A DNA stretch of 41,532 bases from CAWCTB01 sp963798275. GTDB lineage: Bacteria > Acidobacteriota > Terriglobia > Terriglobales > Acidobacteriaceae. The notes beneath the pieces are model-generated. The model saw only the letters and a program-made list of their open reading frames with translations, was not told where the DNA came from and made no database searches. The position numbers and the translations under genes were made by a program. Location of the stretch: positions 1 to 41,532 of the forward strand of contig CAWCTB010000027.1 in NCBI GenBank assembly GCA_963798275.1, in the 5' to 3' direction. Shown here in pieces: positions 23,189 through 31,179 of this stretch (position 1 is its first letter; every line of letters begins with the position of its first letter).

Positions 23189-24052
23189 TTAATGAATGGT
23201 CATGGCTTCATACGCTGCCCAGGCATCCAGCACGGGCGGTGTGATGGTTCTCCGCGCTCGCTTTCCCGCCTGGGTCACGGCGAGCTTGATGCGGCCGGCG
23301 CTGGCGCCGGGAAACTCCGACCACAGCAGCGCCACCGCTCCCGTCACGAAAGGCGCCGCCGCACTCGTGCCGCCCGAGGTCTGGGGCTTGTCGTCGGTGC
23401 CGAGGCTGGTAATGTTTTGCCCCGGAGCGGCCAATCCCCACCTGCCGATGGAATTTCCCAGGTTCGATTCCGCGGTGGGCTTGCCTTCCAGGTCGCAGCC
23501 GATCACCGCGATTACCCAGGGATGACGGGTTATGACTGAGCTGCCGACTGTTCCCTGGTTACCGGCCGCTGCGATCACCAGGACCCCTCGCTTGCTTGCA
23601 TAATCCAAGGCTTGTTCCAACTGGCGTTCCCCTCGCGGTGAAGGTTGAGCCAGCGCGGCGCTCAAGTTGATCACCTTCGCACCCGCACCGATCACATCGG
23701 TGATAGCGGAGGCAAGCTCTTCCGGCGTTGCACTCGGCAGCTGGCCGTTACTGGTTGTACCTTCCGGAAATATGGGACGCAGGATCAGAGTGCAGCCCGG
23801 GCAGATCGCCGGCGCCGAGGACTCACGCCGTGCCACCAGCATGCCCGCAACAAAAGTCCCGTGCAGGCACGCCACGCTTTGCAGGCGCGAGCACGAGCCG
23901 CCAACCGCAGCCGGAAGTTCCTTGATGGTTGCTTGAGCGAGGCCGGGATGGCTGAGCACAACCGGGCCATCGATCAGCGCCACGGCAAGCTCGCGCCGTC
24001 CCTGGCTGCGTGACATTAAGGGCCGAAGCCGGACCAATTGCAAAGGGTCCAT
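23189..24052 (-). CDS. S8 (subtilisin-like) protease of a PatA/PatG-type maturation system
   Basis: A 287-residue subtilase with the full catalytic set: Asp in LAVALIDGPVVLSHP, His in SVACLHGTFVAGMLVARR, the oxyanion Asn in VLVIAAAGNQGTVG, and Ser in SGGTSAAAPFVTGAVALLW. It has no signal peptide or propeptide, so it should act in the cytoplasm, as the cyanobactin proteases PatA and PatG do. Two extra cysteines near the active-site His (SCSRLQSVACLHG) and a CPGC segment are notable. The ATG at 24052 fits a promoter predicted at 24084-24112. It is the first gene of the minus-strand cluster. In cyanobactin systems such enzymes remove the leader and may macrocyclise the core; that role is an inference here. 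Confidence 0.85.
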   Translation of the reverse strand: MDPLQLVRLRPLMSRSQGRRELAVALIDGPVVLSHPGLAQATIKELPAAVGGSCSRLQSVACLHGTFVAGMLVARRESSAPAICPGCTLILRPIFPEGTTSNGQLPSATPEELASAITDVIGAGAKVINLSAALAQPSPRGERQLEQALDYASKRGVLVIAAAGNQGTVGSSVITRHPWVIAVIGCDLEGKPTAESNLGNSIGRWGLAAPGQNITSLGTDDKPQTSGGTSAAAPFVTGAVALLWSEFPGASAGRIKLAVTQAGKRARRTITPPVLDAWAAYEAMTIH

Positions 24053-24083
24053 GGCCCATCCAATCCGCGAAGTGGTGGATGGC

Positions 24084-24112
24084 AAGATACTGCCACCTTT
24101 CCCGAAAGTCAA
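24084..24112 (-). promoter_or_regulatory. sigma70-type promoter of the protease/PatG-like/peptide cluster
   Basis: On the minus strand, TTGACT (24112-24107) and TATCTT (24089-24084) are exactly 17 bp apart. Transcription would start near 24077, about 25 nt before the protease ATG at 24052. Confidence 0.55.
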
Positions 24113-24303
24113 GGTACTACGACGATTATTCGGTAACGACTTTAAATGTAAGAAAACAACTCACATATCAATAGCCATTAAGTGCCGGTCAGTCCTTCGG
24201 AGGGCCACTTTCGCTCCAATGGCGGCAGCCCATCAAATGCTCCAGTCCGGCGATTCTGCACCCATGATTTGCCTACCCAACCCTCCAAGATGTATCTCCT
24301 AAG
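24113..24303. other. intergenic region upstream of the peptide cluster
   Basis: About 190 bp, with an AT-rich part (24116-24180) behind the predicted minus-strand promoter. This is a plausible place for regulator binding, but no clear operator repeat was seen. Confidence 0.4.
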
Positions 24304-24423
24304 GATGTTCTGATTAAGTCTGGTTTCGAAGGGGAACGGCCTTTAGGCCGTCCGTAAATGTCCCAAAATCACCGCGCTTCAGCCGCTGCGGGACTTCGCC
24401 GCGACTTGATCAGAGAATCCCTA
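24304..24423. repeat. MITE-like palindromic element, copy 1
   Basis: Imperfect terminal inverted repeats: TTCTGATTAAGTC at the left and GACTTGATCAGAGAATCC at the right. The interior has GGTTTCGAAGGGG, a palindrome around GGCCTTTAGGCC and a second GC hairpin (TTCAGCCGCTGCGGGACTTC). It is over 90 percent identical by eye to copies at 29811, 31772 and 41085. No coding capacity. Confidence 0.85.
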
Positions 24424-24550
24424 AGTCTGATCCGCTACCGGCAAAGCTGCCGGCTTTGTTGTATGGCGTTTGCGAAGTTCGCTACTCCAAACTGCGGCGC
24501 CCAAGCCGTGCGCTTCAAGCTCAAGTAAGATGTTGTGCGGAGAATGCCGA

Positions 24551-25414
24551 ATGCACGACGATCCTCCCCGCCGCGTTTTCCTCCGCGGCATTGCCGCGCT
24601 TGCCGCGGCTGCGGCAATGCCCAAGTTCTCCTTCGCCGCACTGAACGTATCTTTCTCTGTCTCGCCGCCCTTGCCCATTCGCCTCGGCGTTGCCAGCTAC
24701 TCCTTCCGCAAGTTTGACCGCGCCCACGTCATCGAATTCATGAAGCAGCTCAACACTCCCTGGCTCAACGTCAAAGACGTCCACTTGCCCATGGGTTCTC
24801 CGCAGGAGATCCAGCAGGCCGCCGACGAATTCCGCGCTGCGGGAGTCCAGCTCACCGCCGCCGGCTCCGTCTACTTCCAGCAGGACGACGACGCCGACAT
24901 GCGCGCCAAGTTCGACTACTGCCGCATCGCCGGCATCCCGCTGATCGTCGCCGGGCCAACTCCGCAGACCCTGCCACGGCTCGAGAAGTTTGTGAAGGAA
25001 TACAACATCCCCATCGCCATCCACAACCACGGTCCCGAAGACAAGTTCTTCCCCTCGCCCTTCGACGCGCTCAAGGCCGTCAAGGACATGGACCCCCGCA
25101 TGGGCGTCTGCATCGACGTAGGCCACGCCATGCGCGCCGGTGCCGACGTGCCCGCTGCCATTCGCGCGGCTGGCCCGCGCCTGTACGATGTCCACATGAA
25201 AGACCTGGCCGACGCGCACAATAAAGAAAGCCAGGTGGCGGTGGGCGACGGAGTGATGCCGGTTCCGCAGATCTTCGCCGCCCTGGCCGCCATCAAGTAC
25301 CCGGGCTACGTTGACCTGGAATACGAAATTAACGAGAACGATCCGCTGCCCGGCATGATCAAGAGCTTCGCCTACATGCGCGGTGTGCTCGCCGGGATGA
25401 GCTACACGGCCTGA
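24551..25414 (+). CDS. Tat-signal sugar phosphate isomerase/epimerase-family protein
   Basis: A 287-residue TIM-barrel protein of the xylose isomerase-like (AP endonuclease 2) family. The ATG at 24551 gives a Tat signal (PPRRVFLRGIAALAAAAAMP); upstream in-frame starts add only low-complexity sequence. Barrel motifs are RLGVASYSFRKF, IPIAIHNHGPEDKFFP with the likely metal-binding His, GVCIDVGHAMRAGA (Asp and His) and YDVHMKDL, then GYVDLEYEINENDP with a Glu ligand. Proteins of this family isomerise or epimerise sugars, but the substrate cannot be told. It begins a three-gene same-strand set in which all members carry Tat signals, implying a shared periplasmic or membrane-side sugar pathway. 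Confidence 0.85.
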   Translation: MHDDPPRRVFLRGIAALAAAAAMPKFSFAALNVSFSVSPPLPIRLGVASYSFRKFDRAHVIEFMKQLNTPWLNVKDVHLPMGSPQEIQQAADEFRAAGVQLTAAGSVYFQQDDDADMRAKFDYCRIAGIPLIVAGPTPQTLPRLEKFVKEYNIPIAIHNHGPEDKFFPSPFDALKAVKDMDPRMGVCIDVGHAMRAGADVPAAIRAAGPRLYDVHMKDLADAHNKESQVAVGDGVMPVPQIFAALAAIKYPGYVDLEYEINENDPLPGMIKSFAYMRGVLAGMSYTA

Positions 25415-25446
25415 TGGCCGGAGCGCAGGCCATCGAAGGAGTTCTT

Positions 25447-26436
25447 ATGTTGGTCCACACTCGGCGTGATTTTCTGGCGCGGGCCGGAGCTTTCGCCGCC
25501 GCATCCGCACTATCCCCATCGCTGCTTGGCGCCGCCGATCAACCGGCCGTCCCCCGCCTGCAATCGCAATTCAAAATCGCGGTCATCACCGACGAAATTT
25601 CGGAAGACTTCGATCACGCCTGCTCGGTTGCGGCCCGCGAGTTCGGCATGTCGTGGGTGGAAATTCGCGGCATGTGGAACAAAAACGTCCTCAATCTCAG
25701 CTCCAGCGAAGTCGCGGAGGCGAACAAAATCCTGCGGAAATATGAGTTGCGCGTCACCGACATTGCCAGCCCGCTCTTTAAGGTCGACTGGCCGGGCGCG
25801 CCTCGCTCCCGCTTCAGCCCCAAACGCGACCAGTTCAACGCCGACTTCACCTACGAGCAGCAGCCCGAGGTCCTGGGAAAATGCATTCAGATGGCGAAAG
25901 CCTTTCAGACCGATCGGGTGCGCGGCTTCGATTTCTGGCGGCTCGAGGACCAGGCCCCCTATCGCAGCGCCATCAATGCAAAGTTGCATGAAACTGCAAC
26001 TCAACTTGGCAAGCAGGGCCTCATCTTCCTTCTGGAAAACGAAATGGCCTGCAATACCGCCACCGGCGAGGAGGCCGCGAAAACCCTCGCCGCCGTGCTG
26101 TCTCCGAATTTCCAGCTAAACTGGGACCCCGGCAACGCCGCCGCGCGCGGCGAAATCCCCTATCCCGACGGCTGGCGCCTGCTGCCCACCAACCGCATCG
26201 GCCATTGCCATTGCAAGAACGTCGTGCTCAAGCCCGGCGGTGGCTTTGACTGGATGCCTGTGGGGAAGGGAATTGTCGACTGGGTGGGTCAGTTCCAGGC
26301 CCTCAAGCAAATCGGATACGATCACGCCGTCTCGCTCGAGACCCATTGGAACGGTGGCGGCACTCAAGAAGAGTCGTCCCGTCAAAGCTGGGCCGGCATG
26401 AAAGCCGACCTGCAGAAAGCTGGAGCACTGGCATGA
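25447..26436 (+). CDS. Tat-signal sugar phosphate isomerase/epimerase-family protein, second
   Basis: A 329-residue protein of the same TIM-barrel superfamily as its upstream neighbour but from a different subfamily. The ATG at 25447 follows AAGGAGTT and begins MLVHTRRDFLARAGAFAAAS, a Tat signal. Features are KIAVITDEISEDFDHA, SWVEIRGMWNKN, GLIFLLENEMACNTATG (Glu), LNWDPGNAAARGE (Asp), IGHCHCKNVVL (His) and YDHAVSLETHWNGG (Glu/His), which together outline the metal site. It is 32 bp after the first isomerase and overlaps the next gene by 4 bp, so the three are clearly an operon. The substrate is unknown; a keto- or deoxy-sugar pathway with the following oxidoreductase is plausible. Confidence 0.85.
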   Translation: MLVHTRRDFLARAGAFAAASALSPSLLGAADQPAVPRLQSQFKIAVITDEISEDFDHACSVAAREFGMSWVEIRGMWNKNVLNLSSSEVAEANKILRKYELRVTDIASPLFKVDWPGAPRSRFSPKRDQFNADFTYEQQPEVLGKCIQMAKAFQTDRVRGFDFWRLEDQAPYRSAINAKLHETATQLGKQGLIFLLENEMACNTATGEEAAKTLAAVLSPNFQLNWDPGNAAARGEIPYPDGWRLLPTNRIGHCHCKNVVLKPGGGFDWMPVGKGIVDWVGQFQALKQIGYDHAVSLETHWNGGGTQEESSRQSWAGMKADLQKAGALA

Positions 26437-27704
26437 GCGACAATCCCGCAAAGCCTGAATCGCACGACATCGATCGCCGCAAATTTCTCGGCTACATGGC
26501 CGGAGCGACGGTGGCGCTCGCCGCCGCTTCCTCGAAGAAAGTTCTGGGCGCAAACAATCGCATTCGCTACGGACTCATCGGGGCTGGCGATCGTGGCCAG
26601 CAAGACTTGAAGGACGCGCTCCGCCAGCCCGACACCGAATGTGTCGCCGTGGCCGACGCCTACACCCGCCGCCTGGAGCAGGCGAAGAGTCTTGTTCCCG
26701 GCGCCCGCGCCTACGGAGACCCCCGCCAGTTGCTCGACCAGAAGGACATCGACGCCGTCATCATCGCCACGCCGCTGCATCTGCACGCCCCCTATTTCCT
26801 CGCTGCGCTGGCCGCCGGCAAAGACGTCTACTGCGAGAAAACCATGACCTACGACATTCCCGAAGCCGTCGAATGTCGCAAAGTTGCGCAAGCGTCGACG
26901 CAGGTCATCCAGATTGGCCTGCAGCACGAGAGCTCCGGCGAACTCGCCGATGCCTGCAAGTGGATTCAGGACGGCCTGCTCGGCAAGGTTACTTCGGTCG
27001 AATCCTGGATGAGCCGTAATACGCCGCGCGGCCACGGCCAATGGGTGCGCTCCATTCCGCCCGACTGCGATCCGCGACATGCCAACTGGGACCTCTTCCT
27101 CCTCAATCGCCCCAAGACCGCCTTCAGCGCAAACGAATATATGAACTGGCGCTTGTTCTGGGAGTTCTCCGGCGGCAACATCACCGAAAACATGGTTCAC
27201 CAGATTGCCTGGATCATTACCGCCCTGAAGCTGCAGGAACCCCTGGCCGCGACCATGAGCGGCGGCGTGTTCTCCGAGAAGGACGGCCGCCAGGTGCCCG
27301 ACACCATTGCCGTCACCCTCGAGTATCCTGACCTGGTCGTGACCTGGCAGTCGACCTTCAGCAACAGCCACTACGGACTCGGCGAACACTTCCTGGGCGC
27401 CAACGGGACCATCGAGCACATCAGCGGCGCCACCGACATGGTCACCGGCAAATATCAGTCGGGCATCAACTATTACCCGGAGAAGGTGAATCGCGCCGAC
27501 GGAGTCGCGCTCACCGGTCAGTTGAAAGGTGTCGACCACATGGCCAACTGGATGGAATGTATTCGCGACCGCGATCAGAAGACCAACGCCCCCGTTGAGA
27601 TCGGCTACACATCCGCCATCGCAGCCCACATGTCGAACATGGCCTACCGTCAACAGCGCCGCATCACCTTGCAGGAGGCCATGTCCGCCAAGCCGGAGTA
27701 CTGA
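26433..27704 (+). CDS. Tat-signal Gfo/Idh/MocA-family oxidoreductase
   Basis: A 423-residue NAD(P)-dependent oxidoreductase. The N-terminus has a Tat signal (DIDRRKFLGYMAGATVALAA), followed by the Rossmann motif RYGLIGAGDRGQQDL, then AVIIATPLHLHAPYFLAAL and the catalytic-lysine signature AGKDVYCEKTMTYDIPEAVE. The C-terminal domain contains NWDLFLLNRPK, FWEFSGGNITENMVHQIAWI and HFLGANGTIEH. Family members oxidise or reduce hydroxyls on sugars, and exported versions resemble glucose-fructose oxidoreductase, which keeps its cofactor tightly bound. The ATG at 26433 overlaps the stop of the preceding gene (ATGA). The shared export signals of all three genes suggest the products act together outside the cytoplasm. 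Confidence 0.88.
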   Translation: MSDNPAKPESHDIDRRKFLGYMAGATVALAAASSKKVLGANNRIRYGLIGAGDRGQQDLKDALRQPDTECVAVADAYTRRLEQAKSLVPGARAYGDPRQLLDQKDIDAVIIATPLHLHAPYFLAALAAGKDVYCEKTMTYDIPEAVECRKVAQASTQVIQIGLQHESSGELADACKWIQDGLLGKVTSVESWMSRNTPRGHGQWVRSIPPDCDPRHANWDLFLLNRPKTAFSANEYMNWRLFWEFSGGNITENMVHQIAWIITALKLQEPLAATMSGGVFSEKDGRQVPDTIAVTLEYPDLVVTWQSTFSNSHYGLGEHFLGANGTIEHISGATDMVTGKYQSGINYYPEKVNRADGVALTGQLKGVDHMANWMECIRDRDQKTNAPVEIGYTSAIAAHMSNMAYRQQRRITLQEAMSAKPEY

Positions 27705-27831
27705 GCGCGCCTCCGAAATTGGACGTTAGGAAGAGCTGGCCTTCGGGCGGCATCCGCACCGCGTCTGTCATTCTCGGCATGTAGGCTTGTGTGAAGATCT
27801 CTATCCCGGAGGGACGGCAGGGGTTCTAACG

Positions 27832-28230
27832 TTATCGCCCGGCTCGCGCCGCATGATTGGCCAATTCGTTGGCCGCCACGTTGTGTTCGCGGTCGATGTG
27901 CGCGATGGAGAAATCCAACGACCGCGCCAGCTTACGGCAAGTCCAATTCAGCGAATACAGCCGCGGACTGCGACAGGCATACAGCCCGGTCATCTGCTTC
28001 ACCACGATTTCCGAATCGGAATACACTTGCAGCGCTTTGGCCTTCACCGCGACCGCATGCTGCAGGGCTTCCAGCAGGGCCACGTATTCGGCGACATTGT
28101 TGTCTTGACGCCCAATCCACTTGGCAATGCGCACCGTGTCGCCCTCGGCGCCTTCGATCACCACCCCAATGCCCGAGGGCCCCGGATTTCCGTGGGATCC
28201 GCCGTCGACATAGGCTACCAGGATCGGCAT
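27832..28230 (-). CDS. RNase HI-like protein with altered last acidic residue
   Basis: A 132-residue RNase H-fold protein related to RnhA, which cuts RNA in RNA-DNA hybrids. The expected acidic residues are seen in order: Asp in AYVDGGSHGNPGPSG, Glu in NVAEYVALLEAL and Asp in LQVYSDSEIVVKQM. The fourth position, usually an Asp in an N-x-x-A-D-x-L-A motif, reads EHNVAANELANHAA, with Asn in place of Asp. The length is typical of the bacterial RNase HI-like subfamily lacking the basic protrusion. It stands alone, convergent with the oxidoreductase operon. Activity may be reduced or changed by the Asn. Confidence 0.88.
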   Translation of the reverse strand: MPILVAYVDGGSHGNPGPSGIGVVIEGAEGDTVRIAKWIGRQDNNVAEYVALLEALQHAVAVKAKALQVYSDSEIVVKQMTGLYACRSPRLYSLNWTCRKLARSLDFSIAHIDREHNVAANELANHAARAGR

Positions 28231-28469
28231 CAGCTCTCTAGTATACGTTGCGTCACCCGCGGCGCTTCGTCAAGAGCCTTGCGTGGTTCCTGCTCATCGA
28301 TCGCTGACTATCCAGCCGTTGCGAGCGTACGAAACTGAGATCGTTCAGACGTTCCGCCCCCCCGTCAACCTGATAAGACATCGCTGATACGTCGCAAGAA
28401 TCTTCGGCATCAAGCCGAGACACCCATTAATGTCAATCCCCATCCCGGGCAAACGGGGGGAGATGAGCA

Positions 28470-28937
28470 ATGCAAAAAATAACCACCTTCCTGACGTTCA
28501 ACGATCAAGCCGAAGCGGCGGTAAATTTTTACGTCTCGACCTTCCAGAATTCACGGATCGTCAGCCTTTCTCGCAGCGCAGAGCCGGGCAGGCAGGGCGT
28601 GCTGTTTCTCGCCACCTTCGAGCTCGACGGACAACAATTCATGGCGTTGAACGGTGGGCCGCACTTTAGTTTCGCGCAAGGCATTTCTCTTTTCGTGAGC
28701 TGCCAGACGCAGGAAGAAATCGACCAGCTCTGGGACCGGCTCTCCCAGGGCGGAGAAAAAATGAAGTGCGGCTGGCTGAAAGACAAGTTTGGCGTCTCCT
28801 GGCAAATCGTCCCCTCTGTCTTAGGCGAGCTGATGCGCGAAGGCAACCCGGGGCGATCCAAGCGAGTCTTGGAGGCATTGCTGAAAATGGACAAGCTCGA
28901 CATCGCGGGCTTAACGCGAGTCTATGAAGAAGGATAA
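28470..28937 (+). CDS. PhnB-type VOC-family protein
   Basis: A 155-residue protein of the vicinal-oxygen-chelate superfamily, PhnB/3-demethylubiquinone methyltransferase-like group (a name taken from an old annotation; true activity is mostly unknown). Motifs are ITTFLTFNDQAEAAVNFYVS, a central FELDGQQFMALNGGPHFSFA, SLFVSCQTQEEIDQLWDRL, and GWLKDKFGVSWQIVPSVLGE. The ATG at 28470 is preceded by GGGGGAGATGAGC. It is a single-gene unit, followed by a palindrome at 28950-28967 that may help end transcription. Confidence 0.88.
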   Translation: MQKITTFLTFNDQAEAAVNFYVSTFQNSRIVSLSRSAEPGRQGVLFLATFELDGQQFMALNGGPHFSFAQGISLFVSCQTQEEIDQLWDRLSQGGEKMKCGWLKDKFGVSWQIVPSVLGELMREGNPGRSKRVLEALLKMDKLDIAGLTRVYEEG

Positions 28938-29810
28938 GTAGCCGGTAGAGCTGGCCTTCAGGCCAGCGTCTAAGCCCTTTGTTCTTGTCTTCTGTTTTTT
29001 TCCGTGGCCTGTTTCAGCCGTGTCGCTAGAGGCATCGGCGAAATCGGGCTTTCGCCCGCAAGGGATCTCGGCTTCACCGAAACTGCTTCCTGGCACAATT
29101 AAGTAGGCGTACGGCTGAATTGCTTCCCGGATCGCCTCAGCGGTTTGCGAAATCGCCTCTCGCAAAACGTTCTAATCTACCCCGTCATTTCTGTGAATAT
29201 AATGTGAATAACCGGCTACTTCAGCACCCCGAAGCCAATAAACCATTATCTTCAAGAGACTTACAGCGGTGCAAATCCTGTCGAAAACTATCTGCGTTTG
29301 CACCAGCCTCGGGCGTTGACAATTGGGAACCGTGCATTAGGATTCATCTCGTCGACGGTCGAAAGGGCTGGCTTCAATAATCCGTCGCCGGCCTGAAAGT
29401 AGACTGGGTGATCGGTTCCATGAGGTGACTCGGCGAATCGCCAGACCCGCAATAAATCGACGGCACTGCGAGGTGTCCGTTGAGGTTTGGAACCGCGAAA
29501 GCGGTGATCGCACCGAAGGGCTGTGACGGTACATGCGTCCACGCCGCTCGACTCCCTCGCAGGAGTTGACGGCTAGAGCATAACCAAAGTCACAGCCTTT
29601 TTCTTTTCCCACCCCCAGTCTCCGGTTCAACTACGCTGCTCCTGTTACAACACCCACGCTGCCTGCTCGCGTCGCCTTTGCGCCGAAAGTAAACGACAGC
29701 GCTTCACGAACCGTCCTTCACCGGAGCCGGTTTTGCCTGGGCGGGGCAGCGACCTCCGCCGTTCATCAAAAGACTCTCACCGGCCATCTTCATTTTGTTT
29801 AGCACCTTAG
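28938..29810. other. gene-poor region with a palindromic repeat
   Basis: About 870 bp without a supported gene; small frames on both strands lack recognisable motifs or ribosome-binding sites. A perfect palindrome, GCTGGCCTTCAGGCCAGC (28950-28967), lies 13 bp after the PhnB-type gene, followed by a T-rich patch near 28990-29000. It resembles the internal hairpins of the MITE-like elements. The region may hold decayed sequence, but no parent gene was identified. Confidence 0.5.
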
Positions 29811-29932
29811 GATGCTCTGATTGAGTCTGGTTTCGAAGGGGACGGCCTTCAGGCCGTCCGTAAATGTCCCAAAATCACCGCCTCTTCAGCCACTGCGGGA
29901 CTTCGCCGCGACTTGATCAGAGAGTCCCTTAA
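29811..29932. repeat. MITE-like palindromic element, copy 2
   Basis: Left end GATGCTCTGATTGAGTCTGG; right end GACTTGATCAGAGAGTCCC. The GACGGCCTTCAGGCCGTC palindrome is perfect. It is nearly identical to copies at 24304, 31772 and 41085, and lies downstream of the PEP-CTERM series. Confidence 0.85.
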
Positions 29933-30055
29933 GGGCGTAACTGATCTTAGAAGTCCAGGTCTGCGCCGCCCACCGACCAGCTCGCGGAAAAAATCAAACC
30001 GTAATCCAGGTCCTCCAGGAAATCCTGGGCTACGGTGGCGGTTACATCTAGGTAA

Positions 30056-30092
30056 GTGAGGAGCAGCTTCACCGAAAATTGCCACTCCTCAC
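30056..30092 (-). terminator. stem-loop downstream of the first PEP-CTERM gene
   Basis: GTGAGGAG (30056-30063) pairs with CTCCTCAC (30085-30092), 28 bp beyond the stop at 30120 on the minus strand. It has no U-tract. The same type of stem-loop follows the other genes of this series, so it is probably a processing, stability or factor-assisted termination signal. Confidence 0.55.
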
Positions 30093-30119
30093 CTGGGACG
30101 GCTTCGTTTTCAGGCCAGG

Positions 30120-30884
30120 TCAGCACCGTCCCTGACTTCGATTGAGCCGTCGCCTGCGGAGCAAGCCACTCAGCCCGACAACTCCAGAGCCGAACAGCGC
30201 AAGCGTTCCGGGTTCCGGAGTTGGGGCCCAGGCGTCTGCCGGCATAAGTACGCTCGATCCTTCCAGCATGAACGACGTACTTCCTACCACTTCAATCCCG
30301 CCCAACGGAGAGAAGAGTGTCTGCGACACGCTGCTATTGCCGGCCACGCTGCCGGAGAAACCGGCGGCTCCCCAGTTAAAGTCAACGGTCGACGGCTGAA
30401 GGTTGGTCACGGTGTCGGTAATCTCCCATTGACTGGAAGATATTTGGGTCAAGAGACTGTTGAATTGAATGTCGGCTGGGCTCTTGAATAGCGTCGAGAC
30501 CAGGTCGCCAAAGTAGTAGACGATCGTCGACACAACGGGCTTGCAGTAGTCCGCCGGGAACGAAACTGCCCCGGAGGTAAACGTTCCCGACGCATCGACG
30601 ACGCCGTTGTATGTGGTGAAGACCACCGACGCTGTTCCGGCTGCATTGGTCGTCGCGGCAAAAGGCGGCCCGGTCCAAGTGAATGCGGTCGTGGCAGGGC
30701 CCGAAACGGAGTGTGTGATCGTGTACGGAGGAATGATCCCAGCCACGCTTGACGTGGCCGTCCACGGTACGCTTGTTGCCGTCCCACAAACCCCGGCAAC
30801 AGCCAGCGAGGCGCTTAACAGCGCGGACAGAAATACGATTGTCCGCGTGAATCTCCTCAACATATAGGCCCAGATGGTTTTCAT
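30120..30884 (-). CDS. PEP-CTERM sorting-domain protein A
   Basis: A 254-residue secreted protein: signal peptide (FTRTIVFLSALLSASLAVAG), a Ser/Thr/Val-rich beta-type body without a known domain, and a C-terminal PEP-CTERM signal (APTPEPGTLALFGSGVVGLS then RRRR). PEP-CTERM tails are cut by an exosortase, usually in bacteria that make extracellular polysaccharide; no exosortase is in this window. A GAAGGAGGTCAGT site precedes the ATG. The upstream leader (30885-31011) is nearly the same as that before PEP-CTERM protein C, pointing to gene duplication. The function of the body is unknown. Confidence 0.85.
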   Translation of the reverse strand: MKTIWAYMLRRFTRTIVFLSALLSASLAVAGVCGTATSVPWTATSSVAGIIPPYTITHSVSGPATTAFTWTGPPFAATTNAAGTASVVFTTYNGVVDASGTFTSGAVSFPADYCKPVVSTIVYYFGDLVSTLFKSPADIQFNSLLTQISSSQWEITDTVTNLQPSTVDFNWGAAGFSGSVAGNSSVSQTLFSPLGGIEVVGSTSFMLEGSSVLMPADAWAPTPEPGTLALFGSGVVGLSGLLRRRRLNRSQGRC

Positions 30885-30932
30885 ACTGACCTCCTTCTGG
30901 TCATAGGTTGTGGCGGTGCTGCATATTGGAAA

Positions 30933-30970
30933 GTGAGGAGCAGCCTCACCGCTAGTCGCTACTCCTCACC
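30933..30970 (-). terminator. stem-loop of the PEP-CTERM intergenic repeat
   Basis: GTGAGGAG (30933-30940) pairs with CTCCTCAC (about 30962-30969) within a conserved stretch that ends at the stop of the decayed PEP-CTERM copy (31009). The sequence closely matches those at 30056-30137 and 32939-33014. Confidence 0.55.
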
Positions 30971-31008
30971 CAGGACGGCTTTGTTTTCAGGCCAGGTCAA
31001 CGTCGTCC

Positions 31009-31110
31009 CTAACTTCGCGCGAATCGTTTCCTTCGCACGATGCCACTCAGCCGGCGGCGAGCGCTAAACCGACGCATGCAGAAGGCGCGGGGGTTGCAAC
31101 CATCACAAGT
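31009..31110 (-). pseudogene. decayed C-terminus of a further PEP-CTERM gene
   Basis: On the minus strand, one frame gives VATPAPSACVGLALAAG and the next gives LSGIVRRKRFARS with a stop at 31009. Together these have the form of a PEP-CTERM tail: proline-containing box, hydrophobic helix, basic end. The Glu of PEP is replaced. No body domain was identified upstream; the region runs into the hairpin after PEP-CTERM protein B. Confidence 0.55.
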
Positions 31111-31112
31111 GA

Positions 31113-31162
31113 GCGGGGACCGGTTTCCGCCAAACCGAAAAAGCGTCGGCCCGAATCCCCGC
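31113..31162 (-). terminator. stem-loop after PEP-CTERM protein B
   Basis: GCGGGGA (31113-31119) and TCCCCGC (31156-31162) form a 7-bp stem 18 bp beyond the stop at 31180 on the minus strand. Further pairing within the loop (CGG/CCG) is likely. No U-tract. Confidence 0.4.
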
Positions 31163-31179
31163 CTCTCGCATGGCCCTCC

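Noticed and set aside
22637..23539. 300-codon plus-strand frame over the protease/PatG-like genes
   Set aside because: It crosses three well-supported minus-strand genes and has a shadow-like composition.
26382..27653. 423-codon minus-strand frame opposite the Gfo/Idh/MocA gene
   Set aside because: It is antisense to a gene with clear Rossmann and catalytic motifs.
29288..29630. Two overlapping minus-strand frames in the gene-poor region
   Set aside because: There are no recognisable motifs, no ribosome-binding sites and no continuity between frames resembling a known family. Decayed coding sequence cannot be excluded.
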